A DNA stretch of 32,764 nucleotides from Oxalobacteraceae bacterium. GTDB lineage: Bacteria > Pseudomonadota > Gammaproteobacteria > Burkholderiales > Burkholderiaceae_D. The notes beneath the pieces are model-generated. The model worked only from the letters and a program-made list of their open reading frames with translations. It ran no database searches and had not been told where the DNA came from. Location of the stretch: contig JAJTGC010000040.1 of NCBI GenBank assembly GCA_021298975.1, forward strand, positions 1 to 32,764. Direction: 5' to 3'. Below are positions 7,670-15,109 of this stretch, in pieces; the stretch's first letter is position 1; each line of letters begins with the position of its first letter. A program made the position numbers and the translations under genes.

Positions 7670-9601
7670 GTGCTGTCAGAAAAACGAAAACATATCGAGA
7701 CAGTCGTTCAGGTTGCTGAGGCCCGGTCACTTGCGGGTATCCGCCATGATCAGATCATTCGGGATTCCTGGATGCGATGCGTCCATGATCACAAGCTGGA
7801 TCCGACGCGGATGCAGGAAGCGATCATCCTTCCCAACACGGAGGTTCGTGAGCATCAGGATCAACTCGAAGATTTTTTGCACATAGCGCGTCATGGACTG
7901 CAAACGCTTTACCATCAGGTAGCGGGACTCGGTTACGCAATTCTGCTCACCGATTCGCATGGTGTGACGGTTGATTTCATGGGTGATATCCAGCTTGATC
8001 CCAGTCTGCGCAAGGCAGGTCTTTACCTCGGCTCGCATTGGAATGAGTGCTATGTGGGTACCAATGGTGTCGGTACTTGCATCAGCACGGGCGAGGCGCT
8101 CACGGTGCATCTGAATGATCATTTCGACGCGACCCACATACCCCTGACTTGTACCGCAGCGCCTGTCTATGATGCTGCCGGTCGCATGAAGGCGGTGCTG
8201 GATATCTCGGCATTGTCAGCGCCGCAGCACAAGGACAGCCAGCATCTGGCGCTTCAGCTGGTGCGCATGTATGCCTACAAGATCGAGAATGCCTATTTTC
8301 TGCACAGTTATCGCGATCAGTGGATCCTGCGCATGTCGGCGGCCCCGGAATTTCTTGAAGTCAGCCCCGAGTACCTGCTGGCCGTGAACGCCTCTGGTCA
8401 AGTGGTCGGGTACAACCGCCCCGCACAATTGCTGTTCAAGGAAAATGCGCCGTCAGGTCTGATGGGCACGATGATCTCGGAGCTGATCGATCTGACTGTC
8501 GATGGTCTGCCAAACTATCTGTCCACCCAGCCGGTTGACCGGCGTGCGCTCAAGATTCGCAACGCATTGCAGGTCATGTTTTTATCCGTGATGCAGCCGG
8601 CGCGCCTCGGGCGACCAACAGTGCAGGATAGTGGTGCTTTGGTTATACCCGCCGAGCTCAAAGCACTGACCGGCGGCGACCCGCTGCTCGAAAAACAGAT
8701 ACAGCGCGCGGCCCGTTTGATCAACTCGCCGATCAGCATTTTGATTACCGGTGAAACCGGCAGCGGAAAAGAATATTTTGCGAAAGCGCTGCATTCGAGC
8801 AGCGAGCGCCGCGAAGGTCCTTTCATACCCGTGAATTGCGCAGCGATCCCCGATACGCTCATCGAGAGCGAGCTGTTCGGTTATGCGCCCGGCAGTTTTT
8901 CCGGTGCCTCCATTCGAGGGAAAAAAGGACTGATTCAAGAGGCCGAGGGCGGCACTCTGTTTCTGGATGAAATTGGCGACATGCCCCGGGCGATGCAGAC
9001 ACGACTACTGCGCGTGTTGTCCGAAAAAGAGGTCCAGCCCGTGGGTGCTGCGCGACCGGTGCCGATCAATGTACGGGTGATCGCAGCCACCCACTGCCGT
9101 TTGGAGGCGCGGGTGCGTGAGGGATTGTTTCGCGATGATCTCTACTACCGTCTCAATGGGGCGCATTTCATTTTGCCCCCTGTGCGCGAGCGTAAAGACC
9201 TGAGCTGGATGATCGACCGCGCCATTGCCCTGCAGACCATCGTGCCGGGGCGCCGGCCACTGGGTATCGATGCCGAAGCCAAGGCCCTGCTGCTCGCGCA
9301 TCCATGGCCGGGTAATTTGCGTGAGCTGACGAACGTGATTGATTTTGCGGCTGCGGTCTGTATTGATCAGCAGATCACCATCGGCGACCTGCCCGAATAC
9401 CTCGTCAATCCTCGGCCCGAAGATGCAAGCAGCGACTTGCCCGCAAAAGACCTCTCGCGGCATGGACCGCAAGCGATCGTCTTGCTTGCTGAATTGCAGT
9501 CCTGTCACTGGAACGTGACTGCTGCAGCGCAAAATCTGGGTATCTCCCGTATGACCCTGTATCGCCGCATGAAACAGCACGGGATTCAGCCGCCGCGCTG
9601 A
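7670..9601 (+). CDS. Sigma-54-dependent transcriptional activator, AcoR type
   Basis: This encodes 643 residues starting with GTG, preceded by AGGGTGG 5 nt upstream. An N-terminal GAF-type sensor (about 60-200, containing GSHWNECYVGTNGVGT) is followed by a short PAS-like segment (about 225-300), an AAA+ sigma-54 activation domain (about 335-560) and a C-terminal Fis-type helix-turn-helix (WNVTAAAQNLGISRMTLYRRM). Walker A is GETGSGKE (361-368) and Walker B is GGTLFLDEIGD. The sigma-54 contact loop reads GSFSGA (408-413) rather than GAFTGA. Such regulators sense small molecules and activate -24/-12 promoters from upstream sites. A matching promoter and palindromes directly follow this gene, so it very probably drives the amidohydrolase downstream. 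Confidence 0.93.
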   Translation: MLSEKRKHIETVVQVAEARSLAGIRHDQIIRDSWMRCVHDHKLDPTRMQEAIILPNTEVREHQDQLEDFLHIARHGLQTLYHQVAGLGYAILLTDSHGVTVDFMGDIQLDPSLRKAGLYLGSHWNECYVGTNGVGTCISTGEALTVHLNDHFDATHIPLTCTAAPVYDAAGRMKAVLDISALSAPQHKDSQHLALQLVRMYAYKIENAYFLHSYRDQWILRMSAAPEFLEVSPEYLLAVNASGQVVGYNRPAQLLFKENAPSGLMGTMISELIDLTVDGLPNYLSTQPVDRRALKIRNALQVMFLSVMQPARLGRPTVQDSGALVIPAELKALTGGDPLLEKQIQRAARLINSPISILITGETGSGKEYFAKALHSSSERREGPFIPVNCAAIPDTLIESELFGYAPGSFSGASIRGKKGLIQEAEGGTLFLDEIGDMPRAMQTRLLRVLSEKEVQPVGAARPVPINVRVIAATHCRLEARVREGLFRDDLYYRLNGAHFILPPVRERKDLSWMIDRAIALQTIVPGRRPLGIDAEAKALLLAHPWPGNLRELTNVIDFAAAVCIDQQITIGDLPEYLVNPRPEDASSDLPAKDLSRHGPQAIVLLAELQSCHWNVTAAAQNLGISRMTLYRRMKQHGIQPPR

Positions 9602-9607
9602 GACAGT

Positions 9608-9627
9608 GCTGTGACACTTGTCACAGC
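9608..9627. promoter_or_regulatory. Putative activator binding site 1 (perfect palindrome)
   Basis: GCTGTGACA and TGTCACAGC form a perfect inverted repeat around CT, six bases after the activator stop codon. No T-run follows, so a terminator role is unlikely. It lies about 135 bases upstream of the sigma-54 promoter, the usual place for an enhancer-like site. Confidence 0.65.
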
Positions 9628-9632
9628 GATCG

Positions 9633-9648
9633 CGTTACAACTGTAACG
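9633..9648. promoter_or_regulatory. Putative activator binding site 2 (perfect palindrome)
   Basis: CGTTACA and TGTAACG form a perfect inverted repeat around AC. Its centre is 23 bases from the centre of site 1, roughly two helical turns, so both sites would face the same side of the DNA. The half-sites share a T-GT-ACA-type core with site 1. Confidence 0.6.
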
Positions 9649-9659
9649 ACTTTTCACCG

Positions 9660-9684
9660 ATGCAGCGCCTTGCAGGCGATGCAT
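9660..9684. terminator. Hairpin after the activator gene
   Basis: ATGCAGCGCCT (9660-9670) and AGGCGATGCAT (9674-9684) pair with one central mismatch around TGC, followed by a pyrimidine-rich TCTCTCCATTTT. It may be a weak terminator of the activator transcript or a third regulatory palindrome. Confidence 0.4.
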
Positions 9685-9752
9685 TCTCTCCATTTTCCCT
9701 GATCGCCAGCGAAAGCAGGGGCTCTTTTCCTTTCTATCGGGTCTTCATGCGA

Positions 9753-9768
9753 TGGCATGGCGATTGCT
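9753..9768 (+). promoter_or_regulatory. Sigma-54 (-24/-12) promoter
   Basis: TGGCATG-N4-TTGCT matches the consensus TGGCAYG-N4-TTGCW, with the -24 GG at 9754-9755 and the -12 GC at 9766-9767 at exactly the required spacing. Transcription would start near 9780 and leave a leader of about 140 bases before the amidohydrolase ATG at 9921. The gene just upstream encodes a sigma-54 activator. Confidence 0.85.
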
Positions 9769-9920
9769 AACGATGAATACGTCCACTGGCAAAAAACAAG
9801 GGGCACGAGCGTGGAGTCCCGCAGGCAGATAATTTTTCGTCAATAAAAAATATAGGCTTGCTGTGCTGCGCAAAAAAGGGGGCAACACTGCCCGGATCAA
9901 TCATCTGAGGAGACTAAAAA

Positions 9921-11480
9921 ATGACTGACAAACAAAGGCCATTTGGTGTGTCGATGACGGAGCGAGAGTTTGCGGAGTGCCTGCCGGCTGATGAGGCAGC
10001 GTTCCGTTCTCCCATCCCGACACAAATGGTGTCGAACGGTGAATACAACCCACTGCCACAGACGGAAAAGCAAAAGAAGGTCGAATTCCTGATCAAGGAA
10101 ATGGCCGACAAGGAAGCCAAGCGTCACAACATGAGCCGGCGCGAGTTCCTCGCCACGTCCTCGGGCATGGCGACCGCCTTCATCGCCATGAATCAGGTGT
10201 ACGGCAACATGTTCGAAGTGAACGAAGCAGAGGCGAAGAATCTTGACGCTGCCGGTGACCGCAAGGCCAAGTACAAAGGCCAGTTCATTTTCGATGACCA
10301 GACCCACTTCATTCGCGATGACTTCAAAGAGGAAGGCCTGCTGGGTCTGACCAAGTGGGCTGAGGGTGCCCAAGTCAATCCGAACATCGGAAACATCCCC
10401 ACCACGCTGGCACGCTACAAAATGGATAACTACCTCAAGGAGATTTTCCTTGATTCGGACACCTCGGTGGCGCTGCTCTCGGGTGCGCCTTTCGATGATC
10501 CGAACTGGTGGCTGCTTTCCAATGACGCCATTCAGAATGCCTGCCGGGCCGTCAACAAGATGGCGGGCAGTGTCCGTATGCTTGGCCACTCGGTGATCAC
10601 ACCAAAATATCCGAATTGGATGGACGAAGTTGATCGTGCGATCGAGGAACTGCATCCGGTGTCCTGGAAGTCGTACACCATTGGTGATCCTTTTGGTCCG
10701 TCGAAGTTTGCGTGGCGCCTCGATGATGAAAAGCTGATGTATCCGTTCTATGAAAAAGCCATCAAAGCGGGTATCAATACCATCTGTATTCACAAGGGTC
10801 TGATGCCGCGTGATTACGAAAAGGCTTTTGCCGGCACCTGGGAACATGCGACCGTCAATGACCTGGGACAAGCAGCCAAGGACTGGCCGAAGATGAACTT
10901 CGTGATTTATCACGCAGCACTTCGTCCCTGGCTGGCGGATAAGCCAGATCAGGAAATGGCGCAGTTCGAGAAGAACGGCTACATCCAATGGTCGACTGAT
11001 CTGGCACGCATTCCCGAGAAGTTTGGTGTCAACAACGTCTACGCAGAACTGGGTTCGGTGTTTGCGTCGACCGCGGTCACCGATCCGCGCTTCTGCGCTG
11101 CCTTCATTGGACAGCTAGTCAACCTCATGGGTCCGGACCGTGTTGTCTGGGGTACAGACTCGGTGTGGTACGGCTCGCCGCAGTGGCAGATCGAAGCCTT
11201 GCGTCGTCTGGAAATCCCGCAGGACATCATGAAGAAGCAGGGCTGGAAGATTCCTCTGGGCGATGGCCGTGGCACGGTCAAGAACAAGATCTTTGGTCTC
11301 AATTCGGCCAAGCTGTACAAGCTTGATGCGCAGAAGATGGCCAACGAAGCCCTGTCCAAGCCATTTGACAATGACATGATCGCCCAGATGAAGGCCGAGT
11401 ATCTGGCCATGGGTGGTGAGCGCAGCAATGCAGCGTATGGTTACATTGCCAAAGATGGCCGGGAGTTTGATTTCAGTTGA
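9921..11480 (+). CDS. Tat-exported metal-dependent amidohydrolase family protein
   Basis: This encodes 519 residues, with GAGGAGA at 9907-9913 ahead of the ATG. A twin-arginine signal SRREFLA lies at residues 72-78, followed by a hydrophobic stretch, so about 71 residues precede the Tat motif. The body resembles the amidohydrolase_2 (ACMSD-like) TIM barrel: FDDQTHFI near strand 1, ICIHKGL, FVIYHAALRP and VVWGTDSVWYGSPQWQIEA supply possible metal or catalytic His/Asp residues, with the usual first HxH replaced by DQTH. It would hydrolyse or decarboxylate an unknown substrate in the periplasm. It is controlled by the sigma-54 promoter upstream, so it is probably inducible by the ligand of the GAF activator. 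Confidence 0.85.
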   Translation: MTDKQRPFGVSMTEREFAECLPADEAAFRSPIPTQMVSNGEYNPLPQTEKQKKVEFLIKEMADKEAKRHNMSRREFLATSSGMATAFIAMNQVYGNMFEVNEAEAKNLDAAGDRKAKYKGQFIFDDQTHFIRDDFKEEGLLGLTKWAEGAQVNPNIGNIPTTLARYKMDNYLKEIFLDSDTSVALLSGAPFDDPNWWLLSNDAIQNACRAVNKMAGSVRMLGHSVITPKYPNWMDEVDRAIEELHPVSWKSYTIGDPFGPSKFAWRLDDEKLMYPFYEKAIKAGINTICIHKGLMPRDYEKAFAGTWEHATVNDLGQAAKDWPKMNFVIYHAALRPWLADKPDQEMAQFEKNGYIQWSTDLARIPEKFGVNNVYAELGSVFASTAVTDPRFCAAFIGQLVNLMGPDRVVWGTDSVWYGSPQWQIEALRRLEIPQDIMKKQGWKIPLGDGRGTVKNKIFGLNSAKLYKLDAQKMANEALSKPFDNDMIAQMKAEYLAMGGERSNAAYGYIAKDGREFDFS

Positions 11481-11490
11481 TGCGTGATGC

Positions 11491-11520
11491 AGCCGTATGC
11501 CAGCTCGCTGGCATACGGCT
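11491..11520 (+). other. Perfect 13-bp intergenic stem-loop
   Basis: AGCCGTATGCCAG (11491-11503) and CTGGCATACGGCT (11508-11520) form a perfect stem with a CTCG loop, ten bases after the amidohydrolase stop. No T-run follows. It is likely an mRNA-stabilising or partial-termination structure separating the abundant upstream cistron from the small gene downstream. Confidence 0.6.
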
Positions 11521-11561
11521 CACCATCGCGCACACTGATTGAAAAACGGAGGACAACTCAT

Positions 11562-11846
11562 ATGAAACCAATAAAATTATCGTTAATCCTGGGATTATTT
11601 TTAACGCTGTTCGGGAGCCTTGTGCTGGCCGATCATCACGAGGAAAAAAAGACACGGGTAGGCACCTGTGAAGACGCTAAAAAACAGCAGGATTATTTTT
11701 GCGACCAGAAAAATGCAGCGACCGATTCCATGGTGGCACTCGGAACGGCGTGTCGCAATGCGAAGATCAATGTCAAAGAGGCTTGTGAAGGCATCGTCGA
11801 AAAAGATGAGGTCTACAAGTCCTGCAAGATGGAGCAAAAGTGCTAG
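11562..11846 (+). CDS. Small Cys-rich exported protein
   Basis: This encodes 94 residues, with GGAGGA about 8 nt ahead of the ATG. The signal peptide MKPIKLSLILGLFLTLFGSLVLA is followed by a charged DHHEEKK segment. The mature part carries six Cys (in GTCEDA, YFCDQ, TACRN, EACEG, SCKME and the terminal KC), which could form three disulfides or bind metal. No family was recognised. It lies 81 bases after the Tat amidohydrolase with only a stem-loop between and a strong terminator after it, so the two probably form one sigma-54-driven operon. A role as a periplasmic partner of that enzyme is inference. Confidence 0.75.
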   Translation: MKPIKLSLILGLFLTLFGSLVLADHHEEKKTRVGTCEDAKKQQDYFCDQKNAATDSMVALGTACRNAKINVKEACEGIVEKDEVYKSCKMEQKC

Positions 11847-11975
11847 CAAGACGCTGATGGTTTTGGCGGCTTGTCGCGCGCCGGCGATACCGCAGTCTCA
11901 AAACGATCCGCATAACCATGCGTTGTTTGCCTTGGGTTGAATGCTTATTGAAATCTCCCACGCACCTTGGTGATT

Positions 11976-12005
11976 GGCCGGCGGCGAAGGCTGCCGGCCT
12001 TTTTT
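11976..12005 (+). terminator. Rho-independent terminator
   Basis: GGCCGGCGGC (11976-11985) pairs with GCTGCCGGCC-type bases (11990-11999) through ten pairs with one G-U and a GAAG loop, followed directly by six Ts (12000-12005). It ends the amidohydrolase/small-protein transcript and separates it from the DUF1111 gene. Confidence 0.9.
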
Positions 12006-12124
12006 GTGCCGTGATTCTGGTAAGCTGGAACTGGCAAGTATTGTGATGGATTCGAGTCGCCGTTTTAAAACTTCGAATGAACATGCAGAGACCGAAAAAC
12101 AAGTGGGTATCGGGGAGTCAGGGC

Positions 12125-13531
12125 ATGCGCGGCAGGTTCGGTCGGATGGCTGGCCGTACCGTGATGCGGCTTTCGGCAATCGTGTTTTCGGTGGCGGCGC
12201 TGACCTCGGCCATGCCAACGCTATCCCAGGTAATTCGCTCCGCACCCAAGCCGGTCCCGCCCGAGGCGGTTTATATGCAGCCGGTGCCCGGTCTGACGCA
12301 CAGCCAACTGCAAAAATTCAAGGCGGGCGAGAAGCAATTCAAGGCCCCGTGGGTCGTATTCCCTTTGCTCGGCGGCGAGTGGGGGCTGGGGCCGACTTTT
12401 CTGGCCAATGCCTGCGTAGGCTGTCACACGCAAGCCGGTCGCGGCCGTACTTTCGATCAGCCGGGTGCGATCGTTTTCCAGCAGTTGTTGCGACTGTCGC
12501 TGCCGGGCGAGGCGGCCGATGGCGCACCATTACCGCATCCGAATTACGGTGATCAGCTGCAGGTCTTCGGTGTCAATGTCGGCCTGAAAGAAAATCTCAA
12601 GCCGGGTGAGGCCGAGCTCTACATCGATTGGCTCGCCGAAAATGTTCAGCTGCCTGATGGCACGTCCGTCGAATTGCGCAAACCGTCGATTCGCATCGAA
12701 AAACCCAATTTTGGTCCGATTGATCCCACCGTCCTGACGTCGCTGCGAAATACGCAGGTGGTGTTTGGCATGGGTTATCTGGAGGCGGTGTCCGAGGCAG
12801 ACATTCTGGCACTGGCCAAGATGCAGTCGGCCATGGGACTCAACGGAAGACCGAATTATGTGCGCGATGACATTCATCAGCGTTCCTCGCTCGGGCGCTT
12901 TGGATGGAAAGCGAATCAACCCTCGGTACGGCAGCAGATCGTCGCTGCCTTTCATGGTGACATGGGCGTGACCTCGTCGCTCTACATCGAAGAAAACTGT
13001 CCTGCCATTCAGACCGCTTGCCGTGCCATGCCACCGGGTAATCGTCCGGAATTACTTGATTATGCGTGGGATGATCTGAATTTCTGGTCGGTGGCCCTTG
13101 ATGCGCCGGCACCTCGGGATCAGGACAAGCCGCAGATCATACGGGGCCGACAATTGTTCGAGCAGGCACGCTGCGCTCAGTGCCATGTACCCGAGATGCG
13201 TACCGGCAGCTACCCCGTGTTGCCTGCGATCGAGAATAAAAATTTTCGCGCCTATACCGATCTGCTGCTGCACGATATGGGTCCGGGTCTGGCGGACGGT
13301 CGCCCCGATTTCAAGGCCGGTCCGCGCGACTGGCGCACGCCGCCGCTGTGGGGAATTGGTCTCTCGGCTCAGGTGAACGGCAGTACCAACCTGTTGCATG
13401 ATGGGCGTGCCAGAACCGTGCTCGAGGCGATTTTATGGCATGGCGGAGAGGCACAGCCGGCACGTGATTTGTTTGCCGGTCTCTCGAAAGAAGAGCGCGA
13501 TGATCTGATTGCGTTTGTCAATTCGCTCTAG
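12125..13531 (+). CDS. Di-heme cytochrome, DUF1111 (thiol oxidoreductase-like) family
   Basis: About 468 residues. The ATG at 12125 was chosen because GGGGAG lies 7 nt upstream. An in-frame ATG at 12077 has no ribosome binding site. A basic leader followed by LSAIVFSVAALTSAMPTLSQ indicates export. Two heme c sites are visible, CVGCH (97-101) and CAQCH (350-354), with the family signatures GPTFLANACVGCH, QVFG, RTPPLWGIG and LLHDGRARTVLEAILWHGGEA. Members are periplasmic or outer-membrane di-heme proteins of poorly known function. They often accompany iron transport or other redox genes. Here it starts a compact run of exported or membrane genes ending with tatB. Confidence 0.88.
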   Translation: MRGRFGRMAGRTVMRLSAIVFSVAALTSAMPTLSQVIRSAPKPVPPEAVYMQPVPGLTHSQLQKFKAGEKQFKAPWVVFPLLGGEWGLGPTFLANACVGCHTQAGRGRTFDQPGAIVFQQLLRLSLPGEAADGAPLPHPNYGDQLQVFGVNVGLKENLKPGEAELYIDWLAENVQLPDGTSVELRKPSIRIEKPNFGPIDPTVLTSLRNTQVVFGMGYLEAVSEADILALAKMQSAMGLNGRPNYVRDDIHQRSSLGRFGWKANQPSVRQQIVAAFHGDMGVTSSLYIEENCPAIQTACRAMPPGNRPELLDYAWDDLNFWSVALDAPAPRDQDKPQIIRGRQLFEQARCAQCHVPEMRTGSYPVLPAIENKNFRAYTDLLLHDMGPGLADGRPDFKAGPRDWRTPPLWGIGLSAQVNGSTNLLHDGRARTVLEAILWHGGEAQPARDLFAGLSKEERDDLIAFVNSL

Positions 13532-13541
13532 CGACTGACCA

Positions 13542-13754
13542 ATGACACTCAAATCCAGGCAACGATTCATCTATTTTTTTTCTGCCTTCGCGATGTATCT
13601 GCTGTTCCGGCATCTGCTGGGACCGCGCCTGGGTCTTGAGGGGCTGTGGCTGGTATTCGGTGCCTATGCATTTGCACTGATTTGTCCCAGTATTTATTTA
13701 TACCGGTTGTGGAAAGCGGCAAGCGCGAGCCAAACGATGAAGGATGATCTGTGA
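13542..13754 (+). CDS. Small inner-membrane protein
   Basis: This encodes 70 residues. A basic N-terminus (MTLKSRQR) is followed by one hydrophobic segment around FIYFFSAFAMYLLF and a second around GLWLVFGAYAFALICPSIYLYRLW, giving two predicted membrane helices. No family was recognised. It begins 10 bases after the DUF1111 stop and overlaps the next gene as TGATG, so it is part of the same transcript. Confidence 0.65.
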   Translation: MTLKSRQRFIYFFSAFAMYLLFRHLLGPRLGLEGLWLVFGAYAFALICPSIYLYRLWKAASASQTMKDDL

Positions 13755-14128
13755 TGAGAGCCTGTTTATTGGGAATGCTGCTGGTTTCAAACCTGGCCCA
13801 AGCCGGATGGGTACTTTACGGCGATAACGGCAAGGCGGAGTTTTATTACGACGATCAGAGCATCGTGACCAGCGGCGCGACAGTCTCGGTTTGGGAAATG
13901 CTCAGTTACAGCTTCCCGCTCAATGGCGTGCTGTCCAACCGCTCTCACAAGGAATACAACTGCGCGTTGCAGCAGTTCCGCAATCTGGAGGGAGCGTTTT
14001 ACTCGGAGACCTATCTGAAAGGCCAGACGGTCAGCAGCAGCGTCGATCCCGAGGATACCTGGCGCCCGGTGGTGGAGGGCACCCGAAACAACGAGCTCAT
14101 GCAGATTGTCTGTGGAAAGCAAGGCTGA
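13754..14128 (+). CDS. Small secreted protein, Adhesin_E-like
   Basis: This encodes 124 residues from the ATG at 13754, which overlaps the preceding stop. AAGGA lies about 9 nt upstream, and a GTG one codon earlier is an alternative. A short signal peptide (to about AQA) precedes GWVLYGDNGKAEFYYDDQSI, followed by VWEMLSYSFPL, HKEYNCALQQFRNL and a terminal IVCGK. This matches the pattern of the protein at 1053-1442 and the surface-adhesin E family: a small beta-rich periplasmic protein with two conserved Cys. The role is unknown. It is co-transcribed with the DUF1111 cytochrome and tatB. Confidence 0.7.
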   Translation: MRACLLGMLLVSNLAQAGWVLYGDNGKAEFYYDDQSIVTSGATVSVWEMLSYSFPLNGVLSNRSHKEYNCALQQFRNLEGAFYSETYLKGQTVSSSVDPEDTWRPVVEGTRNNELMQIVCGKQG

Positions 14129-14130
14129 TT

Positions 14131-14634
14131 GTGATTGATCTCGGCCTGTCGAAATTGGCGGTGATCGGCGGGATCGCACTGATTGTGATTGGCCCCGAGC
14201 GTCTGCCCGCCGTGGCACGGGTGGCTGGGCGCCTGTTCGGCAAGGCGCAGGGTTATCTCGCCACACTCAAGTCCGAGGTCAATGCGCAAATGTTCGCAGA
14301 AACACTGAAAGCGGAGAAAGATGCCGTCATCGAATCGGTCGAGGTGTTGCGATCAGTGGCCGATGACATGGCGGAGGCTGAGCAGGATTTCAGCGCCGCA
14401 GTCGCCGCAGCCAATCGCACTTTTGACAGCATCAGCGGCCATGAATCTTTTGTCGGTGATGACAGCATCCGACAAAAGCAGCGCTCTTTCAAACAGAAAA
14501 AACGTCATTATTTTTCTGGACCCCCCGTCTGGTATCAGCGAACGCAAGTCAGACATGCGCGGCGACTGTCCACTGCCACCCGCAGACGCAGCGACGCAGG
14601 GTCGGTGCTGTCAGGGTCTCGTTTTTTTGGGTGA
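14131..14634 (+). CDS. tatB: Sec-independent protein translocase subunit TatB
   Basis: About 167 residues starting with GTG two bases after the preceding stop. The N-terminus VIDLGLSKLAVIGGIALIVIGPERLPAVARV is the TatB membrane helix with its invariant Glu, GPERLP hinge and amphipathic helix. A charged, helical cytoplasmic domain follows, ending in a basic tail with PVWYQRTQVRHARRLS, which recalls betaproteobacterial TatB proteins. TatB works with TatC in recognising twin-arginine signals. No tatA or tatC is adjacent, and in related bacteria tatABC normally lie together, so this is either a relocated or an extra copy. Tat substrates are encoded nearby (amidohydrolase, possibly ApbE). Confidence 0.88.
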   Translation: MIDLGLSKLAVIGGIALIVIGPERLPAVARVAGRLFGKAQGYLATLKSEVNAQMFAETLKAEKDAVIESVEVLRSVADDMAEAEQDFSAAVAAANRTFDSISGHESFVGDDSIRQKQRSFKQKKRHYFSGPPVWYQRTQVRHARRLSTATRRRSDAGSVLSGSRFFG

Positions 14635-14671
14635 TGCTGCTGCGTCACCGATTTTGTTACAGGGAAAAAAA

Positions 14672-15076
14672 ATGCCACACTCACTCTGTTCGGTTTTTTG
14701 CGTGCTGTTGCTCTGGCTGGCGGGAAGCGCGCATGCGCAATCGGTGGATTTCATCGAACCCAAAGACGGGGACACGGTGCCGACCACCTTCACCGTCAAA
14801 TTCACAATTGATGGCATGCGCATTGCGCCCGCCGGCGACATGACGCAGGGCACCGGGCATCACCATCTGCTGATTGATGCCAGAGATATCGATACCGGTG
14901 TCGTGATCCCGAACGATAACCAGCACAAGCATTTCGGCAAAGGACAAACCGAGAGCCAGGTTTTTCTTCAGCCGGGTCGCTACCGATTGACACTGCAATT
15001 TGGTGACGGTGCCCACCGCTCCTATGGCGAGGGACTACGCAAAAGCATCAACATCACGGTGGCAGGCGAGAAATAG
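14672..15076 (+). CDS. Exported DUF4399 protein
   Basis: This encodes 134 residues, with ACAGGG upstream of the ATG. The signal peptide ends near SAHAQ. The mature part reads VDFIEPKDGDTVPTTFTVKF, GMRIAPAGDMTQGTGHHHLLID and HKHFGKGQTESQVFLQPGRYRLTLQFGDGAH, the recognised DUF4399 signature of a periplasmic beta-sandwich. The clustered His residues suggest metal binding, but this is not established. It lies 37 bases after tatB and could share its transcript. The function of the family is unknown. Confidence 0.85.
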   Translation: MPHSLCSVFCVLLLWLAGSAHAQSVDFIEPKDGDTVPTTFTVKFTIDGMRIAPAGDMTQGTGHHHLLIDARDIDTGVVIPNDNQHKHFGKGQTESQVFLQPGRYRLTLQFGDGAHRSYGEGLRKSINITVAGEK

Positions 15077-15109
15077 GCGTAGTCAGGTTGACCTGTTGTG
15101 TCAGGCTCG

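Noticed and set aside
7405-7719. Plus-strand open frame of 104 codons before the activator
   Set aside because: It overlaps the activator start out of frame, has no good ribosome binding site and no recognisable family features.
9897-10988. Long open frame (363 codons) on the minus strand opposite the amidohydrolase
   Set aside because: It lies wholly antisense to a well-supported gene with a strong ribosome binding site and Tat signal. Its composition is that of a complementary-frame shadow and no family features are seen.
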